In this document: one piece after another, positions 44,131 through 54,157 of the stretch
Layout of the letters: the number at the start of each line of letters is the position of its first letter
Numbering within the stretch: position 1 is the first letter of the stretch
Assembly: GCA_036821845.1 (NCBI GenBank)
Contig: DAISIT010000002.1
Location: 1-64,000, forward strand
Reading direction: 5' to 3'
DNA length: 64,000 nucleotides
Source: JAEUMD01 sp937950105
GTDB lineage: Bacteria; Pseudomonadota; Alphaproteobacteria; Rhizobiales; Hyphomicrobiaceae
Made by a program: the position numbers and the translations under genes
The notes under the pieces: generated by a model
Databases searched by the model: none
What the model was told of the DNA's origin: nothing
The model's input: the letters and a program-made list of their open reading frames with translations, nothing else

Positions 44131-45660
44131 ATGAACTCACGTCGAGCGTCATTGACACGCCGCGAGGCAATCCGGGCGGCGGTGGCGGCCGGGCTGGTGA
44201 CGGTGCTGCCAGCGCGGCTCAGGGCCGATGACACGGGCAACGTCCGCGAGCGCGTCACGCTGGTACTCGTCAACGATCTCGATCGCATGGGCGACGTGAA
44301 AGGACGCGGCGGCCACGCCAGGCTCGCGGCGGTGGCGAAGGCGGAACGCGCGCGCGGCAACACGCTGCTGATTCACGCGGGTGATGCGCTGTCGCCGTCG
44401 ATCCTGTCCGGCTTCGACAAGGGCTTCCACATCATCGAGATGCTGAACCGCATCCGTCCCGACGTGTTCACGCCCGGCAATCACGACTTCGACCACGGCG
44501 GCGACAATTTTCGCGCGCGCGTACAGCAGGCGGCGTTCGACGTGGTCGCCGCGAACATCTTCGAGCGCGACGGGCAGCCGGTCGCGAGATTGAAGCCGAC
44601 GAAGCTGGTGGAGGTCGGCAAGGTGCGCATTGGTTTCGTCGGCGTCACCACCGAGGAAACGGTGTACCTGTCGAAGCCGGACGACATCGGCTTCAAGCCG
44701 GCGGTCGAAATCGCCGCGGAGGTCGCGCGCAGGCTGCGTGCCGAGGGCGCCGACATCGTCGTGGCGGTGACGCACATCGGCTTCGCCGACGACATGAAGC
44801 TGGTGCGCGACGGCGCCGCCGATGTCGTGCTGTCGGGCCACGACCACAACCTCGTGACGTTCTGGAACGGCAAGGTCGCACTCGTCGAAAGCGCATCGCA
44901 GGCCGATTACGTCACGCCGGTCGATCTCGACATCGAGATCACGCAAGAGGGTGGCCGCAAGCGCGTCTCGTTCACGCCGACCGTGCGGCCGATCGATACG
45001 CGCAGAGTCGAGCCCGATCCCGAGATAGCGGCGATGATCGCCGGCTACGAGGCCGAGCTCGACAAGGAGCTTTCGGTCGTCGTCGGCAAAAGCGAAACCC
45101 CGCTCGACACACGCTCGTCGCTGATGCGCAGCCAGGAAACCGCGTTCGGCAACCTCGTCTGCGATGCCATGCGCGATGCCGTCGCCGCCGACATCTGCAT
45201 CACCAATGGCGGCGGCGTGCGCGCCAACCGGCAATACGCGGCGGGCAGCGACATCACGCGCCGCATCGTGCTCGAGGAACTGCCGTTCGGCAACAAGACG
45301 GTGCTGCTCGAGGTAAGCGGCAAGACCATCCGCGAGACGCTCGAGCACGGCTTCACGGGCGACGGCACGTTTCCGCAGGTCTCCGGGCTCGTCGTTCGCG
45401 CGGACCCGGCACGGCCGGCGGGACAGCGCGTCCTCTCCGTGCTCAAGGACGGCGCGCCGCTCGCCGACGACCAGACCTACAAGCTCGCCACCAACGACTA
45501 CATGGCGCGCGGCGGCGACGGCTTCGTCGCGCTCAAGTCGTCGCGCGTGCTCATCGACGCCCTCGCCGGGCAATACATGTCCGGCCACGTCCTCGCCTAC
45601 ATCCGCAAAGCCGGCAGCATCGCCCCGCGCGTGGAGGGCCGCATCCTGCTGGGTCCCTGA
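44131..45660 (+). CDS. Tat-exported 5'-nucleotidase/UshA-like metallophosphatase
   Basis: The 509-aa protein starts at ATG 44131 after GGGGA. A Tat signal is likely (TRREAIRAAVAAGLVTVL). The metallophosphatase domain has VNDLDRM in place of the usual Asp-x-His motif, then HAGDALSPS, TPGNHDFDHGG, VTHIGF and SGHDHN. The C-terminal substrate domain has ITNGGGVRA and LATNDYMARGGDGF. It should hydrolyse nucleotides or related phosphate esters in the periplasm. The metal-ligand His of the first motif is replaced by Asp, which may alter the metal site. It is monocistronic. Confidence 0.88.
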   Translation: MNSRRASLTRREAIRAAVAAGLVTVLPARLRADDTGNVRERVTLVLVNDLDRMGDVKGRGGHARLAAVAKAERARGNTLLIHAGDALSPSILSGFDKGFHIIEMLNRIRPDVFTPGNHDFDHGGDNFRARVQQAAFDVVAANIFERDGQPVARLKPTKLVEVGKVRIGFVGVTTEETVYLSKPDDIGFKPAVEIAAEVARRLRAEGADIVVAVTHIGFADDMKLVRDGAADVVLSGHDHNLVTFWNGKVALVESASQADYVTPVDLDIEITQEGGRKRVSFTPTVRPIDTRRVEPDPEIAAMIAGYEAELDKELSVVVGKSETPLDTRSSLMRSQETAFGNLVCDAMRDAVAADICITNGGGVRANRQYAAGSDITRRIVLEELPFGNKTVLLEVSGKTIRETLEHGFTGDGTFPQVSGLVVRADPARPAGQRVLSVLKDGAPLADDQTYKLATNDYMARGGDGFVALKSSRVLIDALAGQYMSGHVLAYIRKAGSIAPRVEGRILLGP

Positions 45661-45870
45661 ACGGACGCTCTCGCCCGCAGCACCCGCGTGCCGATTGCTC
45701 CGATCGCGGCGCGAGCATTGCAGCAGCCGTGATTGGGCAAGAGGGTTCGCGCGTTCTATAATCACCGCTATCGGCTCGATGGATGGGGCATGGCAGCCGA
45801 GCGCTGCCAGGAAAGTCGCTCGCCCGACGCGGCGCGCGAGACAAAACAATCTGTCTGAGAGGAGACCGCC

Positions 45871-46290
45871 ATGCAGGTGAAGGAAGCCATGCACAAGGGC
45901 GTTTACTGGGTCGATCCCACCACCCCGATCAGCGACATCGCCCGTCTCATGAAGGACCACAACATCGGCTGCCTGCCGGTCGGTGAGAACGACCGGCTCG
46001 TCGGAATGGTGACCGAGCGCGACATCGTCTGCCGCGGCCTCGCCAACGGGCTCGACCTCAACGAGGCGACGGCCCGCGACGTGATGAGCAAGGGCATCTT
46101 CTACACGACCGAGAGCGCCAGCATCGACGATGCGGCGGCGTTGATGGAAGAGCACCGCGTGCGCCGTCTTCCCGTGATCGACGACCGGAAGCGCATGACG
46201 GGAATCCTGAGCCTCGGTGACATGTCGCATGCCGGCGAGCAGAAACTGAGCGGCGAGGTGCTGAACCGGGTCGGGGCACGCGCCGCCTGA
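45871..46290 (+). CDS. CBS-pair protein
   Basis: The 139-aa protein consists of two CBS motifs: VKEAMHKGVYWVDPTTPISD with IGCLPVGENDRLVGMVTERD, and ARDVMSKGIFYTTESAS with VRRLPVIDDRKRMTGILSLGD. GAGAGGAGACCGCC precedes its ATG. Stand-alone CBS pairs bind adenine nucleotides and sense energy state; the partner is unknown. It lies 175 bp before the Mrp operon, on the same strand. Confidence 0.9.
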   Translation: MQVKEAMHKGVYWVDPTTPISDIARLMKDHNIGCLPVGENDRLVGMVTERDIVCRGLANGLDLNEATARDVMSKGIFYTTESASIDDAAALMEEHRVRRLPVIDDRKRMTGILSLGDMSHAGEQKLSGEVLNRVGARAA

Positions 46291-46465
46291 CGTTGCTGCC
46301 GGACACGATGCGGAACCTGACAGAGTGCGCGGTGACGCCAACCCCGGGGGTCGCCGCGTCGGCTGTGAACGAAACCGCGACTCCGACGGCTGGCGGCAAG
46401 TGAAAGTCGCGCGAGCCGCGCCGCTTTCGCTTGAACACTGACGCTCGCTTGCTATTCCTTGTGCA

Positions 46466-49279
46466 ATGAGCGAGCACGTATTGATCCTCCTGATCGCCGT
46501 CCCCTATCTCGGCGCGGCGCTGGTCCCGCTAGTGGCGCGCAGCTCCCGCAGCGCTGCCGCATGGTCGGCCGCCGCGGTGATGGCCGCATGTCTCACGCTG
46601 CTGGCACCTCTGGCGCACGAGGTCTTCGTCGGCCGCACGATCATCGCACGCATCACATGGCTGCCGGAGTGGGGGCTCGATCTCGCCTTCCGCATCGACG
46701 GGCTCGGCCTGCTCATGGCGATGCTGATCCTCGGCATCGGCCTGCTCATCGTCCTTTACGCCGCCTACTATATGCCGCAGGAGGACCGACTCGGCCGCTT
46801 CTACGGTATCCTGCTGGCCTTCGCAGGCGCTATGCTCGGCATCGTGCTGTCCGAGAACGTGCTGCTGATGCTGGTGTTCTGGGAGATGACCAGCCTCGCG
46901 TCGTTCCTGCTGGTTGCCTATAAATATGAAGCGCACGATGCGCGCATCGCCGCGCGCATGGCGCTCGCGGTGACGGGCGGCGGAGGCCTCGCGCTGCTCG
47001 CCGGCCTGCTGATGCTCGGCAACATGGCCGGCAGCTACGATCTCTCGGTGATCCTGCTGCGCGGCAACACCATCCGCGCCGATCCGCATTACCCGATCAT
47101 GCTGGTGCTGATCCTGCTCGGCGCCTTCACCAAGTCGGCGCAGTTCCCGTTTCATTTCTGGCTGCCGAACGCGATGGCGGCGCCGACGCCGGTGTCGGCG
47201 TATCTGCACTCCGCCACCATGGTGAAGGCCGGCGTGTTCCTGCTCGCACGCCTCTACCCGGCACTTTCCGGCACGGACCTGTGGCTGCTGCTGGTCGGCA
47301 CGACCGGCGCGGTGACGTTCGCCTACGGTGCCTACGTCGCGCTGCTGAAGCACGACTTCAAGGGCCTGCTCGCCTATTCGACGGTCAGTCACCTCGGTCT
47401 CATCACGCTCATGTTCGGCCTCGACACGCCGATGAGCGCGGTTGCGGGTGTGTTCCACCTCATCAATCACGCCATCTTCAAGGCGTCGCTGTTCATGGCC
47501 GCCGGCATCATCGATCACGAGTGCGGCACGCGTGACATGCGCCGCATCAACGGCCTTTACAAATACATGCCGCGCACGGCGGTGCTCGGCATTCTCGCGG
47601 CAAGCTCGATGGCTGGCGTACCGCTGCTCAACGGCTTCCTGTCGAAGGAAATGTTTTTCACGGAGACCGTCGGGCATCCCGCCTTCAGCGGCTACGCGCA
47701 ATGGGTCCTGCCGGCGTTCGCGACGGTCGCCGGCATGCTGTCGGTCGCGTACTCGGCGCGCTTCGTCCACGACGTGTTCTTCAATGGTGAGCCGATCGAC
47801 CTGCCGCGTCATCCGCACGAGCCGCCGGGCTGGATGCGTCTGCCGGTCGAGATCCTCGTGACGTTGGTGCTGCTGGTCGGCTTCCTGCCGCAAGTTGTGG
47901 TCGGCAGCATCCTCTACGTCGCAGCAAACGCGGTGCTGCAGACCGCGCCACCGCCGTTCCACCTCGCCGTCTGGCACGGCTTCAACCTGCCGCTGGTCAT
48001 GAGCCTCGTCGCTTTCGGACTGGGCCTGCTGCACTACTGGCGCCGCCATCATCTGTTCGCCCTGCACGAGCGTTTCGGCCTGCCGCTGTCGAGCCCGGTC
48101 GCGTTCGAACGTGTCTATCGCGATGCGGGCCGCGCCTCGACATGGCTACTGGCGCGCATCGACGACGGCTCGGTGACGCGCTACCTGGCGCTGACCATCG
48201 CCTTCGTTCTCGGGCTCGGCGCGTGGGCGTGGACGTCGACCGGCATCCCGTCGCGATCGCTGGCGGGCCCCCTACCATCCACGCCTGCCGACGCCGCGAG
48301 CCTCGCCGCTCTCGTCACGCTCGCTGTCGGCGCGCTCGGCACGGTCTATTTCCACACCCAGCGCCTTGCCGCTCTCGTCTTCATGAGCGTGGTCGGCCTC
48401 GTCGTCGTGCTCACCTTCATACGCCTTCAGGCGCCGGACCTCGCGCTGACGCAGATCTCTGTCGAGGTCGTGTCGATCGTGCTGCTGCTTGCGCTGCGTT
48501 TCCTGCCGGGGCGCTCGACGGACGACAGCCCGCCAGCGCTAAAACTGCGCGATGGCGTTCTCGCCGGCCTCGGCGGGCTCGGCTTTGCCGCTCTCGCCTA
48601 CGCCATGCTGACGCGACCGTTCGAGACGATATCGGGCTACCATATCGCCAACTCGGTGCCGGGGGGCGGTGGCACCAACGTCGTCAACGTCATCCTCGTC
48701 GACTTCCGCGGCTTCGACACCATGGGCGAAATCGCGGTTCTGGCGATGGCGGCGCTCGGCCTGCATGCGCTTCTCGACGATCTTCGGCTGCGGCCCTACG
48801 CGGCCAGTGCGACGGACCTCGCCGACCGCCATCCGATCATGCTGGCGGAGCTGATGCGACCGCTGTTGCCGCTGGCGCTCGCGGTGTCGGCGTACATCTT
48901 CCTGCGCGGCCACAACCTGCCCGGCGGCGGCTTCATTGCCGGTCTGATCGCCGCGGTCGCACTCATCCTGCAATACATCGCCAACGGCCTCGACTACGCC
49001 GCCCGGCGCATGCGCTACGACTACGTGCGCGTACTCGGCGCCGGCCTCGCCATCGCGGCGGCGACCGGACTCGCGAGCTGGGCATTCGGGCGCCCCTTCC
49101 TCACTTCGGCGCACGGCTACGTGCATCCGCCGCTGATCGAGAAATTCGAGATCGCATCGGCCATGGCTTTCGACCTCGGGGTTTTCCTCGTCGTCGTCGG
49201 CAGCGTCCTTCTGGTGCTGGCGGAACTCGGCGCTCTCAGCCGGCGCGAACAACCGCCGCCGCGCGCGAAGGAGGGATGA
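46466..49279 (+). CDS. mrpA: Mrp Na+/H+ antiporter subunit A (fused A/B)
   Basis: The 937-aa membrane protein is a complex-I-like antiporter subunit with about 20 helices. The NuoL-like part has LLLMLVFWEMTSLASFLLV, SAQFPFHFWLPNAMAAPTPVSAYLHSATMVKAG, LLAYSTVSHLGL and INHAIFKASLFMAAGIIDHE, with the conserved Lys and His. The C-terminal 140 residues (YIFLRGHNLPGGGFIAGL onward) are a fused MrpB domain. This explains why no separate mrpB gene exists. It is the first gene of the operon. Confidence 0.94.
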   Translation: MSEHVLILLIAVPYLGAALVPLVARSSRSAAAWSAAAVMAACLTLLAPLAHEVFVGRTIIARITWLPEWGLDLAFRIDGLGLLMAMLILGIGLLIVLYAAYYMPQEDRLGRFYGILLAFAGAMLGIVLSENVLLMLVFWEMTSLASFLLVAYKYEAHDARIAARMALAVTGGGGLALLAGLLMLGNMAGSYDLSVILLRGNTIRADPHYPIMLVLILLGAFTKSAQFPFHFWLPNAMAAPTPVSAYLHSATMVKAGVFLLARLYPALSGTDLWLLLVGTTGAVTFAYGAYVALLKHDFKGLLAYSTVSHLGLITLMFGLDTPMSAVAGVFHLINHAIFKASLFMAAGIIDHECGTRDMRRINGLYKYMPRTAVLGILAASSMAGVPLLNGFLSKEMFFTETVGHPAFSGYAQWVLPAFATVAGMLSVAYSARFVHDVFFNGEPIDLPRHPHEPPGWMRLPVEILVTLVLLVGFLPQVVVGSILYVAANAVLQTAPPPFHLAVWHGFNLPLVMSLVAFGLGLLHYWRRHHLFALHERFGLPLSSPVAFERVYRDAGRASTWLLARIDDGSVTRYLALTIAFVLGLGAWAWTSTGIPSRSLAGPLPSTPADAASLAALVTLAVGALGTVYFHTQRLAALVFMSVVGLVVVLTFIRLQAPDLALTQISVEVVSIVLLLALRFLPGRSTDDSPPALKLRDGVLAGLGGLGFAALAYAMLTRPFETISGYHIANSVPGGGGTNVVNVILVDFRGFDTMGEIAVLAMAALGLHALLDDLRLRPYAASATDLADRHPIMLAELMRPLLPLALAVSAYIFLRGHNLPGGGFIAGLIAAVALILQYIANGLDYAARRMRYDYVRVLGAGLAIAAATGLASWAFGRPFLTSAHGYVHPPLIEKFEIASAMAFDLGVFLVVVGSVLLVLAELGALSRREQPPPRAKEG

Positions 49280-49282
49280 ACC

Positions 49283-49612
49283 ATGGAAATCGTGATCGCG
49301 CTCGGATTGGGACTGCTGGCGGCCTGCGGCCTTTATCTCGTGCTGCGGCCGACCAGCTTCTCCGTGGCGCTCGGGCTGACGCTGCTGTCCTACACCGTCA
49401 ATGTGCTCATCTTCCTCGGTGGCCGGCTCGGCGCAACGGCGCCGCCGCTCGCGCTGCCCGATGCAGAGGGCCTTGCCGATCCGCTGCCGCAGGCGCTCGT
49501 CCTGACGGCCATCGTCATAGGCTTCGGCATGACTGCGTATCTGGTCGCGGTGGCGCTCCGGGCGAAGGGCGAAAGCGGCAGCGATCGCGTCGATGGCGGA
49601 GGCGGCGCGTGA
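49283..49612 (+). CDS. mrpC: Mrp antiporter subunit C
   Basis: The 109-aa protein is NuoK-like with three helices: IVIALGLGLLAACGLYLVL, FSVALGLTLLSYTVNVLIFL and ALVLTAIVIGFGMTAYLVAV. Its start is 3 bp after the mrpA stop, and its stop overlaps the GTG of mrpD. Confidence 0.92.
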   Translation: MEIVIALGLGLLAACGLYLVLRPTSFSVALGLTLLSYTVNVLIFLGGRLGATAPPLALPDAEGLADPLPQALVLTAIVIGFGMTAYLVAVALRAKGESGSDRVDGGGGA

Positions 49613-51153
49613 GTCACCTGCCGATCCTCCCGTTCATCGTGCCACTCGTCGCGGCCATCGTGCTTTTGCTCGGGCATGGGCGAGGCATCGTGTTCGAGCG
49701 CACGCTCAGCACGATCGCCATCGTATTCTCGATGCTGCTCGCCGCACTGCTGCTGGTAACGGCGAGTGACGGAGCCGTCCGCGTCTATCGCCTCGGCGAC
49801 TGGCCGGCGCCGTTCGGCATCGTACTCGTGCTGGACCGTCTCGCCGCGGTGATGGTGGCTGTCACCGCCGCACTCGCGGTGCCGGTCGTGCTCGTCGCCC
49901 GCCAGGGCATCGACACCCAGTCACGTCATTTCCACGTTTTCCTGCAATTGCAGCTCGCAGGTCTCTACGGCGCCTTTCTGACCGGCGACCTGTTCAACCT
50001 GTTCGTGTTCTTCGAGATCCTGCTGCTCGCCTCCTACGCCCTGCTGGCGCATGGCCGCGATGCGCCGCGTGCGAAGGCGACCCTCGGCTACGTCGTGCTG
50101 AACCTGCTCGGCTCGGCGCTGTTCCTGGTGGCGCTGGCCCTGATCTACGGAACGCTCGGCACGCTCAACATGGCCGACAGCGGCGCCCGCCTCGACACAG
50201 TCGCCGCAGCGGACGCGCCCCTCGTGCGCACCGCCTTCGCACTGCTCGCCGCGGTGTTCCTGCTCAAGGCGGCACTGTTGCCACTCGGCTTCTGGCTGCC
50301 GCAGACCTATGCGGCAGCAAGTCTCCCGGTCGCCATGCTGTTCGTCGTCATGACCAAGGTCGGCATCTATGCCCTGCTCCGGGTCGTCACATCCGGCCTT
50401 TCCGAGGCTGCGGCCACCGCCGACCTGCTCGAACCGTGGCTCTCGTGGCTTGCCATCGGCACCATTGGTATCGGCGCCATCGGCATGCTGGCCGCACGCC
50501 GGCTCACCCTCGTCGCCGCCAATCTCGTGCTGGTGTCGAGCGGCACACTGCTGCTCGGCGTCGCGGCCGCCAACGTGACGAGCATCGCGGCACTGCTGAC
50601 GTATCTCGTACACACGACGATCGTCACCGCCGCACTCTTTCTCATCGCCGACATCATTGCGGAGCGGCGCGGCGCACTGCGCGACACCATCGAGAAGGGC
50701 CCACACCTCGGTGAGATCAAGATCATCGGCACGGCCTATCTGCTGCTCGCGGTGGCCGCCAGTGGGGCGCCGCCGCTGTCGGGATTTCTCGCCAAGCTGA
50801 TGGTGATGCAGTCGCTCACCGCGACACCGCATGCATGGGCGTCGTGGATGGCTCTGCTGGTTGCGGGCCTCGTCACTGCGCTGGTGCTGGCACGCGCTGC
50901 GAGCGCCTACTTCTGGGAGCCCCGCCGGGCCGACGGCGCAACTGCGATGGCCGCCCACGCCAGCCGCGCAGATGCGACCCGGCCGCTGGCGCTGCCGCTC
51001 GTCCTGCTGCTGCTCACCGCGCTGGCGCTCGTCCCGTTGGCGGCGCCGCTGTCCGCCTATACACGCGCGACCGCGGCACAACTCGAGCAGCGTCAAACCT
51101 ATCGCGATGCCGTACTCGGCAATGCAACCATCGAGCGGGAGAGGCGACCATGA
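49609..51153 (+). CDS. mrpD: Mrp antiporter subunit D
   Basis: The 514-aa NuoN/NuoM-like subunit starts at GTG 49609, overlapping the mrpC stop by 4 bp. It has about 14 helices with FNLFVFFEILLLASYALLAHG, LLKAALLPLGFWLPQTYAAA and YLVHTTIVTAALFLIADI. It is expected to carry a proton path in the complex. The stop overlaps the mrpE ATG. Confidence 0.93.
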   Translation: MSHLPILPFIVPLVAAIVLLLGHGRGIVFERTLSTIAIVFSMLLAALLLVTASDGAVRVYRLGDWPAPFGIVLVLDRLAAVMVAVTAALAVPVVLVARQGIDTQSRHFHVFLQLQLAGLYGAFLTGDLFNLFVFFEILLLASYALLAHGRDAPRAKATLGYVVLNLLGSALFLVALALIYGTLGTLNMADSGARLDTVAAADAPLVRTAFALLAAVFLLKAALLPLGFWLPQTYAAASLPVAMLFVVMTKVGIYALLRVVTSGLSEAAATADLLEPWLSWLAIGTIGIGAIGMLAARRLTLVAANLVLVSSGTLLLGVAAANVTSIAALLTYLVHTTIVTAALFLIADIIAERRGALRDTIEKGPHLGEIKIIGTAYLLLAVAASGAPPLSGFLAKLMVMQSLTATPHAWASWMALLVAGLVTALVLARAASAYFWEPRRADGATAMAAHASRADATRPLALPLVLLLLTALALVPLAAPLSAYTRATAAQLEQRQTYRDAVLGNATIERERRP

Positions 51154-51650
51154 CGACGGCTGTCCATCGCCTGTTGCCGATGCCGGCCGTTTCGGCCGCC
51201 ATCGTGCTGCTCTGGGCCATGCTCGCGGGCCAGCCCGGCGCCGGATCCCTGCTGCTCGGAGCGCTGCTCGGCGTCGCCATCCCGCTCGCCGTCCGCTCGT
51301 TCTGGATCGAAGGCGCGCGCATTGCCCGGCCTCTGGTCGCAGTCCCTTTGCTTGCGCGCGTGCTGGCCGACATCGTCACCTCGAGCATCGTCGTCGCCCG
51401 CCAGATCCTCGGCCCGCAGGAGGCGATTGCACCCGGCTTCATCGACGTGCCCCTCGACATCGAGGATCCGTTCGTCGCAACGGTTCTGGGCAGCATCATT
51501 TCGCTGACTCCCGGAACCGTGACGATCGACATCGACATGGAGCGGCGAATGCTGCTGGTGCACGCCCTGCACATCGACGACCCGGCCGCCATCGCCTCCG
51601 ACATCAAGGCCCGCTACGAGACGCCCCTGAAGGAGATTTTCGCATGCTGA
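51150..51650 (+). CDS. mrpE: Mrp antiporter subunit E
   Basis: The 166-aa protein begins with two helices (VSAAIVLLWAMLAG, LLLGALLGVAIPLAV) and then VARQILGPQEAIAPGFIDVPLD, LGSIISLTPGTVTIDID and LLVHALHID, all typical of MrpE. It overlaps both neighbours by a few bases. Confidence 0.92.
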   Translation: MTTAVHRLLPMPAVSAAIVLLWAMLAGQPGAGSLLLGALLGVAIPLAVRSFWIEGARIARPLVAVPLLARVLADIVTSSIVVARQILGPQEAIAPGFIDVPLDIEDPFVATVLGSIISLTPGTVTIDIDMERRMLLVHALHIDDPAAIASDIKARYETPLKEIFAC

Positions 51651-51913
51651 GCATCGCCGCCATGATCGCGCTCGTCATGCTCGCCGCCGCCGCGGCTGCG
51701 AGCCTCTGGCGTCTCGCGAGGGGACCGACGGCGCCGGATCGCATCCTCGCCCTGGATACGCTCACCATCAACGCCATTGCCATCGTGCTCGTCGCAGGCA
51801 TGCTCGCCGCCAGTGCCGTGCACCTCGAGGCGGCGTTGCTGATGGCCATGACGGGCTTCGTCGCCACGGTCGCACTCGCCAAGTTCATCCTCGGCGGCGA
51901 CATCATCGAATGA
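51644..51913 (+). CDS. mrpF: Mrp antiporter subunit F
   Basis: The 89-aa protein has three helices, with the family pattern RLARGPTAPDRILALDTLTINAI split across helices 1 and 2, including the conserved Asp. Its ATG lies inside the end of mrpE (7-bp overlap). Confidence 0.92.
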   Translation: MLSIAAMIALVMLAAAAAASLWRLARGPTAPDRILALDTLTINAIAIVLVAGMLAASAVHLEAALLMAMTGFVATVALAKFILGGDIIE

Positions 51914-51923
51914 GGTGGCTGCC

Positions 51924-52250
51924 ATGCTGATCGAAGCGCTCGTGTCTTTCCTGCTCGTCGCCGGCGCCGCCTTCGTGCTGGTCGGCTCGATCGGGCTCAT
52001 CCGCATGTCGGACGTGCTGACACGGCTGCACGGCCCGACCAAGGCTACGACGCTCGGTGTCGGCGCGCTCATCGTCGCGGCCATTGTCGAAGCCGGCGCC
52101 ATGCGTGGCGTCTGGTCGCTGCGCGAATTGACCATCTCGATCTTCCTGTTCCTGACGGCGCCGGTGAGCGCGCATGTCATCGGCAAGGCCGCGCTCAAGT
52201 TGCAGGGCCGCGCTGGCGCCCGGCGCAACGGCGACGGCCTCCACAACTGA
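51924..52250 (+). CDS. mrpG: Mrp antiporter subunit G
   Basis: The 108-aa protein starts at ATG 51924 with GAGG 8 nt upstream; a GTG at 51915 overlaps that site. Three helices and VLVGSIGLIRMSDVLTRLHGPTKATTLGVG match MrpG. It is the last gene of the set. Together the operon exports Na+ in exchange for H+, giving pH and salt tolerance. Confidence 0.92.
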   Translation: MLIEALVSFLLVAGAAFVLVGSIGLIRMSDVLTRLHGPTKATTLGVGALIVAAIVEAGAMRGVWSLRELTISIFLFLTAPVSAHVIGKAALKLQGRAGARRNGDGLHN

Positions 52251-52310
52251 AGACCAACGAATGAGACCGGCGAGGTTGCATCGCGGCCCGCTGCCGGGCC
52301 AGGATGCGGC

Positions 52311-52913
52311 ATGACCGAAACGGCGTTGCACATCCTCGTCATCGACAACGACCGCCTGCGCGCCTCCATCATCGAGGAAGGCCTGCGCGAGGCCGGGCAC
52401 GCGCGCGTCACCATCATCGACGACTTCAAGGCCATCGTCCGCCGCATCACCGAGATCGATCCCGACGTCATCTTCATCGACCTCGAGAATCCGCGGCGCG
52501 ACGAGCTGGAGCACATGTTCCAGGTGAGCCGCGCGGTGAAGCGTCCGGTCGCCATGTTCGTCGACAGATCGGATCAGGCCTCGATCGAGGCGGCCATCGA
52601 TGCCGGCGTCTCGGCCTACGTCGTCGACGGGCTGCGCAAGGACCGCGTCAAGTCGATCCTCGACACCGCCATCAGCCGCTTCCGGGCCTTCGACCGCCTG
52701 AAGCGCGAACTCGATACCGCGCGCACCGCACTTGCCGAGCGCGACGTCATCGATCGCGCCAAGGGCATCCTGATGCGCTCGCGCGGCATCACCGAGCCGG
52801 AGGCCTACGCCATGTTGCGCAAGACCGCCATGAACCAGAGCCGCCGCATTGCCGAGGTCGCTGAAAGCCTCGTCCTCGCCGCCGGGCTGCTGAGCCGCGA
52901 GGGTGAGCCATGA
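52311..52913 (+). CDS. nasT: ANTAR response regulator NasT
   Basis: The 200-aa protein has an N-terminal receiver domain (ILVIDNDRLRASIIEEGL, IFIDLENP with Asp57 at the usual phospho-site) and a C-terminal ANTAR domain (RAKGILMRSRGITEPEAYAML). NasT binds a two-hairpin RNA in nitrate-operon leaders and prevents terminator formation. Its stop overlaps the nasS start by 4 bp, so sensor and regulator are co-translated. Confidence 0.93.
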   Translation: MTETALHILVIDNDRLRASIIEEGLREAGHARVTIIDDFKAIVRRITEIDPDVIFIDLENPRRDELEHMFQVSRAVKRPVAMFVDRSDQASIEAAIDAGVSAYVVDGLRKDRVKSILDTAISRFRAFDRLKRELDTARTALAERDVIDRAKGILMRSRGITEPEAYAMLRKTAMNQSRRIAEVAESLVLAAGLLSREGEP

Positions 52914-54157
52914 GCCGGAATGTCTGCGCCGGCTTCATGCCGCTGCTCGATTGCGCGCCGTTGATCGTCGCGGCAGCGCGCGGATTTGCCGAGCAGGAAG
53001 GCCTCAATCTCGTGGTCCTGCGGGAAACCTCGTGGGCGACGGTGCGCGACCGCCTCGCCGTGCGCCACCTCGACGTCGCCCACGTGCTCGCCCCGATGCC
53101 GATCGCCGCCAATCTCGGCCTCGGTCCGCTGTCGTGCCCGATGCAGGTGCCGATGTCGCTCGGCTTTGGCGGCAACACGGTCACGGTGTCGCGGGCCGTT
53201 TGGGAGGCGCTGGCACGCGAGGGCGCGCCCGCCGATTTCGATGCCGCCGCCACCGCTGCGGCGATGAGCCGTGTCGTCGCAGCACGCAAGGCGCGCGGTG
53301 AGGCGCGGCTCGTCTTCGCCGTCGTGCACACGCATTCGGCACATCACTACGAGCTTGCGTACTGGCTGGCTTCAGCGGGCATCGTGCCCGGTGCCGACGT
53401 GGAGTTGATCGTGGTGCCACCGTCGCTCGCCGCAGCGGCGCTCGCCGCCGGGCAGATCGACGGCTTCTGCGCCGGTGAGCCGTGGGGCAGCGTCGCCGTC
53501 GCCCAGGGAGCCGGCGTCATCGTCACGACAAAGGCGCACATCTGGCGGGCGAGCCCGGAAAAGGTGCTCGGCGTGCGCAGCGAATGGGCAGACGCGGACC
53601 CTGACCGGCTCGATGCCCTGCTGCGGGCCGTCTATCGCGCGGCGGTCTGGTGCGACGATCCCGTCAACCGCGATGAGCTGGCGCGTCTGCTGGCGCGCCC
53701 CGAGTACATCGGGCAGGCGGCCGAGGCATTGCGGCCGGGCCTCGAACGTCGCCTCACGGCGCCCGACGGAACTGCCCACACAGTTCCCGATCTGCTGACG
53801 TTCGCGGACCGCGCCGCGACGTTCCCGTGGATCAGCCACGCGCTCTGGCTCTACACGCAGATGGTGCGCTGGCAACAGGCCGAGATGTCGGCCGACGGGC
53901 TCGATATCGCCGCCGCCACCTACCGGCCGGACCTCTACCGGCGTGCGCTGGCGCCGATCGGTGCGATGATGCCGTCGGCGAACTCGAAGATCGAAGGTGC
54001 GCCGGCGGTCGAAACGCCCGCTGGCGCCAGCGGCGGGCGCCTCACGCTCGGACCGGACGGCTTCTTCGACGGCCGGATTTTCGATCCCGAGAACGCCCTC
54101 GCGTATCTCGAATCGCTGCAGACGGGCACCTCCGCGCAAAAGATCTCCGGGGCCTAA
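52910..54157 (+). CDS. nasS: nitrate sensor NasS
   Basis: The 415-aa protein resembles NrtA/CmpA nitrate-binding proteins (VCAGFMPLLDCAPLIVAAARG, AHHYELAYWLASAGI, AGQIDGFCAGEPWGSVA) but lacks a signal peptide, so it works in the cytoplasm. NasS holds NasT inactive until nitrate or nitrite binds. The ATGA overlap with nasT fits this partnership. The reading frame runs to the leader of the transport operon. Confidence 0.92.
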   Translation: MSRNVCAGFMPLLDCAPLIVAAARGFAEQEGLNLVVLRETSWATVRDRLAVRHLDVAHVLAPMPIAANLGLGPLSCPMQVPMSLGFGGNTVTVSRAVWEALAREGAPADFDAAATAAAMSRVVAARKARGEARLVFAVVHTHSAHHYELAYWLASAGIVPGADVELIVVPPSLAAAALAAGQIDGFCAGEPWGSVAVAQGAGVIVTTKAHIWRASPEKVLGVRSEWADADPDRLDALLRAVYRAAVWCDDPVNRDELARLLARPEYIGQAAEALRPGLERRLTAPDGTAHTVPDLLTFADRAATFPWISHALWLYTQMVRWQQAEMSADGLDIAAATYRPDLYRRALAPIGAMMPSANSKIEGAPAVETPAGASGGRLTLGPDGFFDGRIFDPENALAYLESLQTGTSAQKISGA

